Source: Lentinus brumalis (lineage: Eukaryota > Basidiomycota > Agaricomycetes > Polyporales > Polyporaceae). Taken from it: a stretch of DNA of 64,000 nt. The stretch lies in contig MARA01000052.1 of NCBI GenBank assembly GCA_001792895.1, positions 1 through 64,000 of the forward strand. Direction: 5' to 3'. Under the pieces are notes generated by a model. The model did not search any database. It had not been told where the DNA came from and saw only the letters and a program-made list of their open reading frames with translations. A program made the position numbers and the translations under genes. Positions 57,229 to 64,000 of this stretch are shown one piece after another; positions within the stretch are counted from its first letter, which is position 1; every line of letters starts with the position of its first letter.

Positions 57229-57674
57229 GAACTTGATCAGTCTATCAATACCCATTGTTGGGAATGTAAGATCAAGCAGGTTTGCAAAACCCAGACTTCC
57301 ACCTCCAGATCAAAGTCCTCATCAGTTTCCGAGTCCTCAATGTCATCCTATCCTTCCCAGAACTTGGGTTTCTCAACTTCTCTGGGCAGTCCTGCCCAGA
57401 AGAGCTGCAACTCCAAAAACCCCAGCCAAGACCATGAAGCCTTACACAGACAAGCTGGGGGTGGCAAGCTTACACTCAAGAAACATCAGCTGCATTTTGC
57501 TGCAAACCTCTGCCTCTTCTGCACAGGTACCAGTTATAGTGAGGACATTTGTCTAAAGAAGACTGCAGCCGAGGTTCAGACTGCTGGTTCAGGCCTCTGA
57601 TGCTTCTGCTAATCCAGACAACACTCTGGATCCTGCAGAGCCAAAAAATTAAGCTGTGATCCTCTGCAATCCAC

Positions 57675-58860
57675 ATGCAGTGTATAGATCACATTGACTT
57701 GGCCCATGCAGAACCGCAACTCTATCTCAATGCTTTGGCTCTTTTCAACCCTACTGCACTTCTTATCTGTCTCTATTTCACAAATGTTGAAAACTTATTC
57801 CTGGCTCTAGTTGACTCCGGATCATCACATTGTTTTATTGACTTGGACTTCATCAATGAGCACAGACTTCAGACATCTGCCATTCCTCTGCTTCATCTAT
57901 CCTTATTTGAAGGATCATCCAACACTTCAATCACCTGGATATCCACCTTTCTATCCACCTTCCCTCCGGGGAAATTCTGAACCTCAACTTCTATGTCACT
58001 CCGCTCAACAAGTCCATCTTTGCTGTCTTGGGATATAGCTGGCTTTCCAACTACAATTTGTTGATTGACTGGAAGATGCACAGCATTAGATTTCAGACTA
58101 CACCCTTAGAACATCCTGTACCTCTGCTCAGTCCAGAACCTCCACTGGACTCCATACTGCCTGGGCCTCTGCCCAAGCCTCCATTTATCTCCCTGATTGG
58201 AGCAGCTGCGTTCACATATGCCTGTAAGCTCCAGGGCCATGAGGGCTCCACTCTCAACCTATCTGCCAAGTCTGCCACAGCCCAAAGTATCACTGTCTTG
58301 GATGCTCCTCCAGACCTTCCTCCTAGAGTTCTGGAAGAATACCACAGATTCACAGACATTTTCAACAAGGCTAAGGCTGACACACTCTGGAAGCACTGTC
58401 CTTACAACCTGAAAATTGAATCCACTCAGGGTTCATGGCTCTGTTGAACTCTTCCTACAAATCTCTTGTCCTCTCCAAAAAAGAAAGATGGCTCACTATA
58501 TTTCTTTGTCAACTATTGAGGACTTGACAAGATCACTCAGAAGGATCACTATTTGCTCCTGCTTATCTCGGACCTCCTTGGTGGTCCCCAGAAGGCTTAC
58601 ATCTATACCAAAATTGACCTCCAGCATACTTACAACCTAGTCCGCAATGCTTTTGAAGATGAAAAAAAGACTGCCTGCTATGGATTGTACAAATGGCGCA
58701 TTGTGCCATTTGGACTTTCCAATGCTCCAGCAGCCTTTCAACATTTTATCAATGACGTCTTCAGAGACATGCTTGATGTTTGCGTGGTTGTTTATCTTGA
58801 CAACATCCTCATCTACTCCAACAACCCCGCTGATTATCAGAAACATGTCTTTCAATCAAT
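57675..58860 (+). pseudogene. Ty3 protease and reverse transcriptase remnant
   Basis: The retropepsin active-site stretch LALVDSGSSHCFIDLDFI lies at about 57805-57860. Further on, reverse-transcriptase blocks AYIYTKIDLQHTYNLV, KWRIVPFGLSNAPAAFQHF and VVVYLDNILIYSNNPADYQ are found at 58595-58845. The catalytic YxDD is YLDN here, so one metal-binding Asp is lost. Stops and frame changes occur between blocks. The domain stops where the inserted segment begins. Confidence 0.85.
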
Positions 58861-59709
58861 TCAGCCAACATATGACTTATTTCTTTTGTGAAAAACCTCA
58901 GAAAGTCCGATAAATCAAAAGAAAATTGTTGGTGATTACGATTGATGAGGAACGAAAAAATCGTCCTTTATGTTCGAGATACACCAATAGACGCCGTCAC
59001 AGGAAACGATCCCCGTGGGAATAACATTTGGACTCAGCTTATGAGCACTAATGTTAGGGCTTATTATTACATCATCACATGTAACAACAAATGCTTACTG
59101 CTTAGACGCTGACATAGGGTTAGGGCTACCCAATTGAGCACTGTCTTAATGCCCCATAAGCTCCAGTTACTTATGCAAGGATTGCTCGCACTGTTACGCG
59201 AATTAAGCGCCCAAAATCCGATAAACCCAAAAGCTTGTGCAACTGAGCTGGCTGCACAGGAGGGTGCGACCAGGCCAGCAGCGCAGCCAGCTTATGTAAG
59301 CGCAAATAAGCGCTCGATATCTCCGAAAACTCCACAAATGACCACCACTTATACTTCTAGTAACATAGCTCTGTAGATTGATGACAAACTTAGCTACAAA
59401 TAAGATCAACCGTACTTACTGGCATTCTGTAGTTGGTAAAGCATCATTGTATGACATTTTAAACATAGTAACAGGATGGATTGCAGGTTAGACTTGTGGA
59501 TGACGCACACTATCTCACCTATGTGGCTGTGCTAACACTACTTACTGGCAACCTTTACTGGTAGAAGGAGTGTATATCACAAATTGAAAGCCAGCAGAAC
59601 ACTCTACTTATACAGAAATCCATCAATTGTCATTTGCCAGTAGTGGCCCACTCCCACCCAAGTGTTTCCCGAATCCAGATGTGACCGTGACAGGCCAAAT
59701 TGATTGAAA
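58850..59709. mobile_element. Insertion in the Ty3 element, 860 bp, bounded by 12-bp inverted repeats
   Basis: TTTCAATCAATT (58850-58861) and its complement AATTGATTGAAA (59698-59709) bound a non-coding segment that replaces roughly 95 codons of reverse transcriptase. Part of it (59481-59663) is present again, inverted, at 63818-64000. It contains a short GGGTTAGGG motif near 59116. No clear target duplication. Confidence 0.5.
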
Positions 59710-59936
59710 TTGTATGGAAGAATGTTCCATGGAACTTCTCTGACACCTGCTGCAATGCTTTCAATACTCCCAAGAAGGCTTTCACCATAGCTCTGGTACT
59801 TTATCACTGGGAATCGGATTGGCTGATTACCGTCGAAATCAACACTGTGGACTATGCCATCGCCAGAATTCTGTCCATCACCTTGGACTCCAGTGAACTT
59901 CACCCATTCCCCTTCCACTCCTGAATACTCTCCAGT

Positions 59937-60278
59937 GTGGAGTTGAATTGTGACGCCCACAACAAGGAACTACTTGCCATCTATGAAGTGTTCAAGACTT
60001 GGCAGCACTATCTCAAAGGCTCAGGAACTCCGGTAGATGTTGTCATGGACCACAAGAACCTCGAGTACTTCTCCACTACCAAACTCCTTACCTGCTGCCA
60101 AGCCTGCTGGTCCAAGTATCTATCCCAGTTCAACATGTTCATCTGCTTCCGCCCTAGGAAGCTCAGAGCAAAACCCGAGGCACTTACTCGCTATTGGGAC
60201 ATCTACCCAAAAGAGGGGGACAGACACTACTCTGTTGTCAACCCACCCAGGTTTCAACCAGTTTTCACTCAAGAGTAA
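59937..60278 (+). pseudogene. Ty3 RNase H remnant
   Basis: ELNCDAHNKELLAIYEVFKT, KGSGTPVDVVMDHKNLEYFS and SKYLSQFNMFICFRPRKL match the RNase H domain of Ty3/Gypsy polymerases. The tether region just before it (NFSDTCCNAFNTPKKAFT) is at about 59730-59790, separated by a stop. Confidence 0.85.
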
Positions 60279-60487
60279 CTCACTTCATCCCTTCAGGTGA
60301 TGATTCTGCATCCCCCCATCTTCCAAGCAGTGCTTGCACCCGACAACACGCAACTCTGGATGGACATTCTATCTGCTCAGAACTCCGGATCCACCTCTCT
60401 GGAGCTCGTTGTGGGTCTCAAATCCGCTTTTAAACCCAATCACCCCCATTGGATCTTCAATCCTGGACGTATTCTTGTGTCTCAATA

Positions 60488-61330
60488 ACTGCATCTATGT
60501 CCCAGACTTTGGCAACCTTTGTCTATGTGTCCTCTGGGCCCACCACAACCATCCAATGACTGGCCACTGGAAACAGAACAAGACCCAAGACCTCATTCTC
60601 TGGAACTACATCTGGCCCGGACTCCAGCTGTTTGTCCTGGACTATTGCAATTCCTGTACCACCTGCAACCAATTCAAAACCCCAAACCATCTTCCTTACC
60701 AAACACTGAAAGAACTCCCCATCTCTGAACATCCATGGAACTCCATCTTCATGGATCTCATCAAAGAGCTTCCGGACTCTGATGGTTACACCTCAATACT
60801 AGTCATCGTTGACCAGTTAACCAAACAATCTATCTTCATTCCTATGCATAACACCTTCAATGGTCAGGAACTTGCTGAGCTGTTCATCCTCCATGTCTTC
60901 TCCAAGCATGGAGTTCCATCCCACATCACTTTGGACCGGGGCTTGGAGTTTGTCTCACACTTCTTCCATTCCCTTGGTAAAACTCTCAACATGAAGCTTT
61001 CCTTCACCTCTGGATATCATTAGGAAGGCAATGGACAAACTGAATGTGTCAACCAGACCCTGAAGCAGTACCTCTGTATCTATTGCAACTACCAAAGGAC
61101 AACTGGTCCAAACTCCTGACACTTGCAAAGTTTGGGTACATGAACACTCCAAATGCCACCACTGGACTCTTCCCCATCTTTGTGAAAAGAGCTATTATCC
61201 CAGACTAGACATCCATAGGGAATGCAGCCTCACCTCTGCTTGGGCTCAGAAATTCACCATAGATCTCAATGAACTTCACTCTGCGCTCCGAGAACATATC
61301 ACTGAAGCTGAGGCCTGTTATTGAGTCCAA
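60488..61330 (+). pseudogene. Ty3 integrase remnant
   Basis: Zinc-binding region HHNHPMTGHWKQNKT...CNSCTTC (about 60540-60670) and catalytic core FMDLIKELPDSDGYTSILV, HITLDRGLEFVSHFF, then after a stop at 61021-61023 EGNGQTECVNQTLKQYL, which together give the DDE triad positions. The C-terminal part continues out of frame to about 61600 (EKFLGPYKIIAQ, HPAFHVSQVEPPTPNTIPGR). Confidence 0.85.
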
Positions 61331-61599
61331 GCCAACAAGCATCGTCTTTCAGCTCCAGATTTCCCGGTTGGAGAGTATGCCTATGTCCAAGCCATGTACA
61401 TCTGTTCTACTCGCCCCACCAAGAAGCTATCTGAGAAGTTCTTGGGCCCCTACAAAATCATCGCACAGCCCAGAACTCATTCATTCACCCTCCATCTCCC
61501 CAAATCCATGTGGGCTATCCACCCTGCATTTCATGTCTCTCAGGTTGAACCCCCAACTCCGAACACCATCCCCGGACGTGTAGAAACTCTGCCCCCTCC

Positions 61600-61790
61600 A
61601 GTCGAGATTGACAGATAATCCAGATACTAAATATCTGAGATCCTTGACTCCAAGATTGATCGTCAGTGCTGATCCTGTCAACTTCTGTACCTGGTCCATT
61701 GGGCTGAGTATGAAGGCACCAATGAAGAAACATCATGGGACGTCCATATTCTGGACTCCATTCCCTACTCCTCCATTCTATTCTTTGTCC
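61600..61790 (+). pseudogene. Chromodomain-like remnant at the Ty3 3' end
   Basis: Across two frames the sequence reads SEILDSKIDRQ, then YLVHWAEYEGTNEETSWDVH, which matches the chromodomain core WxxY/E...SW of chromovirus integrases. It would direct integration to marked chromatin in an intact element. Confidence 0.6.
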
Positions 61791-62439
61791 CTTCGCCCTC
61801 CTTATCCGGTTCCTTACGGGATCCCTGATCATCCTTCTTCTCCGGCTTCTTGCCAGATCCCTCACCCTCACCATCCCATCCTTCCCCAGACCCTTTGCCT
61901 TCTCTGTTCTTCTTCGGCCCATCTCTGGTTGATCTCTTCTCTGTTGTCTCTGCCTCTGGCTCATAGTCTGTATCCGCCACCACACCTGGAAGTGTCAGAA
62001 GTCCCTCATTGTCCCGAGGGAGACCCCTGATGAATAGGCTGAGGTAGGCCTTGAGTACAGCAGTCCGGTCCCAAACATCATCCAATACCCAGATTCCCTG
62101 CCGGACCATCATCATCTCCATTCAGAGATGCTGCATCTCATCGCCCTGACCTCTGCCATTTCTGTACAGAGCACATCCATTTCCTCCTGGAACCTCTGCA
62201 TCGCCATCCAACATCTCGACAACTTGTTGATATGCATCATACCTGTCTTTCTCCTGCCTCTATCCCTCTTCTCTCAACCTCTTGGCCACTCTGCCGAGCT
62301 GTTGTTGACCAGGAGCGAGTCATACCAAACTCCGTCGCACCCTAGTGAGTTGTACCAAACCTCAGCAAAGCCTAGCAAGTTGTACAGAGCAACCTTAACT
62401 GGTCACCATCTGTTGCACTTGTATTGTAAAATGAACTGG

Positions 62440-63817
62440 TAATTAACCTGTGGTCTTTTGCAAAATGAACCAGTAGTTCGACAATGTAGAGTATTGCAAA
62501 GCCCTCCAGGGCCTCTGGGAGGCTGCCAGATATGGCTGCTGACCTAATAGACAGCCCGGAGGGGCATTTTTTTTTGCTGTTGCGGACATTCCGACATTAG
62601 CAGCACAGCCCTATGCCTCCACAACACCTCCTTCCATCAATCCTCAGCTATTTCAACCCTCCCAATGCTTTCCCAGTAATTCAGATACCCAATATGGTCA
62701 GTGGGTCACCTGTGGCTGCCTCTGGGACCCTCATTTTGACCATAGTGCCATGAGTAGGTCCGTCGGATGCGCACTATTAATGCGCATCCGTCAATACCTT
62801 GAACATAGGAATATGGTAAGCAACCCCATCTGTATCGTCAAAACTGCTAATCTTGCACCCTTCCAGCATGGTATGCTATAATGCAGGCCCCAGCCACCAA
62901 ACAGACACGCTCATAGGACCACTGGATTGCGCCAGGCTGCGCGGATTTAATGGTACCCTGCGCAAGTCCGATCAAGGAGGTCGGCCAATGTCCTCCTCCT
63001 GCCTCTCTGAGCAGATGCAGGCCCTGGAGACCTCCCTGAACTACATGTAGGGCTTCCAGAAAGTGTACACAGGTACTCAGACTTATAGGGTACCCGTAGG
63101 TACTTTTGGACGGTATCACAGTCCTTATAGGTCGGAACTGCTATCTTCTACTTGGATAAGCATATACTGCTGTTTGATTAGATATCGAGACTCCCAGAGC
63201 AGGTATTGGCAAACAGACTTTTGCCCTGTGCACCAGAAGATGACTAGCACCTGCCTGGTAAATTGCATCCTTGTCGGACAATGTGAACATCCTACAATGC
63301 CTTATCTATGTTAGCAAAATTCGCTTCATTGTACCTTCTAGGACAGCAACAGACAGCTCAGCAGTTAACAGGTTGAACAGTTGACATACTCTCATGCTTC
63401 TCATACAATATCTAGGGGGACCAAATTGGAGAAGGAAGAGCCAGGCCAGCAGGTGGGCCCAGACAGTACTGTGGCCTAGGACCTATAGCAGACTCCGGCA
63501 CTATTGGGCTGCACAGCATGCAGATCTGAGTGTAAATCGGAAGACACATCTTACTTTTTAAGACATGTCTTAATGCTGAATGAACCCAAGCATATCTCCG
63601 TCATTTCTGGTCCGTTCTCCCTCGTTCTAAACACTATGGGCTCGTCTAAATAATGGCTTTCCAAGAACATACTAGTCAAATTTTACAGATGCTATGGGAG
63701 GGCAGTATATTGCTCAGTATATTGAAGCTGATTATGCATTCAAGCAACCCCTACAAGTCTGATAAGCAAACCAAGGGGCTTCCTATATTGTGCAGGTACA
63801 CTGGTAATTAAGGCAAA
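62440..63817. other. AT-rich stretch without a supported gene
   Basis: Short frames only. One perfect 10-bp palindrome stands out (see the entry at 62764). A GGACAGCAACAGACAGCTCA segment and similar stretches show no match I recognise. Confidence 0.5.
62764..62790. repeat. Perfect 10-bp-stem hairpin
   Basis: CGGATGCGCA (62764-62773), loop CTATTAA, TGCGCATCCG (62781-62790). It stands alone in AT-rich sequence and is not followed by a T run, so it is not a simple terminator. Confidence 0.75.
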
Positions 63818-64000
63818 ACTTGGGTGAGAGTGGGCCACTACTGGCAAATGACGATTGATGGGTTTCTGTATAAGTAGAGTGTTCTGCTGGCTTTCAATTT
63901 GTGATATACACTCCTTCTACCAGTAAAGGTTGCCAGTAAGTAGTGTTAGCACAGCCACATAGGTGAGATAGTGTGCGTCATCCACAAGTCTAACCTGCAA
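63818..64000. repeat. Inverted copy of 59481-59663, running off the window
   Basis: About 183 bp are the near-identical reverse complement of 59481-59663, differing at only a few positions. The match reaches the last base of the window, so the repeat continues beyond it. Confidence 0.9.

Larger units (their letters stand above)
56647..61790 (+). mobile_element. Degenerate Ty3/Gypsy retrotransposon (chromovirus-like)
   Basis: Gag, protease, reverse transcriptase, RNase H, integrase and a chromodomain-like remnant occur in Ty3/Gypsy order on the plus strand, all broken by stops and frameshifts. A foreign segment (about 58850-59709) interrupts the reverse transcriptase. I could not identify its LTRs: neither the 55.7-56.6 kb nor the 61.8-62.5 kb flank shows an obvious matching pair. 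Confidence 0.88.

Noticed and set aside
61515..62121. Lys/Glu/Arg-rich minus-strand frames
   Set aside because: Antisense of the Ty3 3' end and its Pro/Ser-rich flank; no splice or start support.

Overview
The window is the left end of a fungal chromosome. It opens with about 117 bp of CCCTAA telomere repeat. The genes behind it have many short introns of about 50-60 bp with GTRNGY donors, GC-rich coding exons, and families typical of Agaricomycetes (F-box/LRR-like proteins, P450, CAP59-type mannosyltransferase, MYND proteins, RepHel Helitrons, Ty3 elements). A wood- or litter-decay basidiomycete, probably of the Polyporales, fits best. The species cannot be named from the sequence alone.

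Layout. (1) 1-12.9 kb, subtelomere: telomere, an F-box-like gene cut open by the telomere, a 152-bp minisatellite, retroelement debris, two divergent multi-exon genes of unknown function (complement 2931-6328 and 6806-7690) around a promoter holding five spaced hairpins, two nucleosome-length satellite arrays (about 175 bp and about 172 bp, the second full of GAGCGGTCGACCGCTC-type palindromes), two solo LTRs with perfect 5-bp target duplications, and a third unknown gene (complement 11650-12881). (2) 13.1-16.6 kb: GC-rich sequence without a gene I can support. (3) 16.7-43.8 kb, a dense housekeeping block: cytochrome P450, macro-domain-like protein, PCNA with a large charged insertion, two single-span membrane proteins, METTL16-type RNA m6A methyltransferase, a coiled-coil protein, a MYND plus pRiA4b-Orf3-like protein, a hotdog thioesterase, an Ecm11-like protein, a small unknown protein, recyclin-1, a CYSTM-like small protein, an intron-containing tRNA-Pro(UGG), the complex III chaperone CBP3 and a CAP59-family mannosyltransferase. 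(4) 43.8-64 kb: AT-richer transposon country with LTR copies, a roughly 8.2-kb Helitron candidate (RepHel helicase with HUH Rep motifs, plus a second gene) and a decayed Ty3/Gypsy chromovirus-like element interrupted by another insertion.

The housekeeping genes do not form one pathway. They are packed so tightly that neighbours share short divergent promoters (PCNA/22184 gene; thioesterase/Ecm11-like), and in one case a TATA box overlaps the upstream gene's stop codon. Several otherwise good genes (P450, macro protein at two sites, mannosyltransferase) are broken only by one missing base in a G or C run. That looks like consensus error in the assembly, so these should not be read as pseudogenes without checking reads. 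The most unusual items are the PCNA insertion, the hairpin-phased divergent promoter in the subtelomere, the palindrome satellite, and the hairpin cluster in front of the Helitron.
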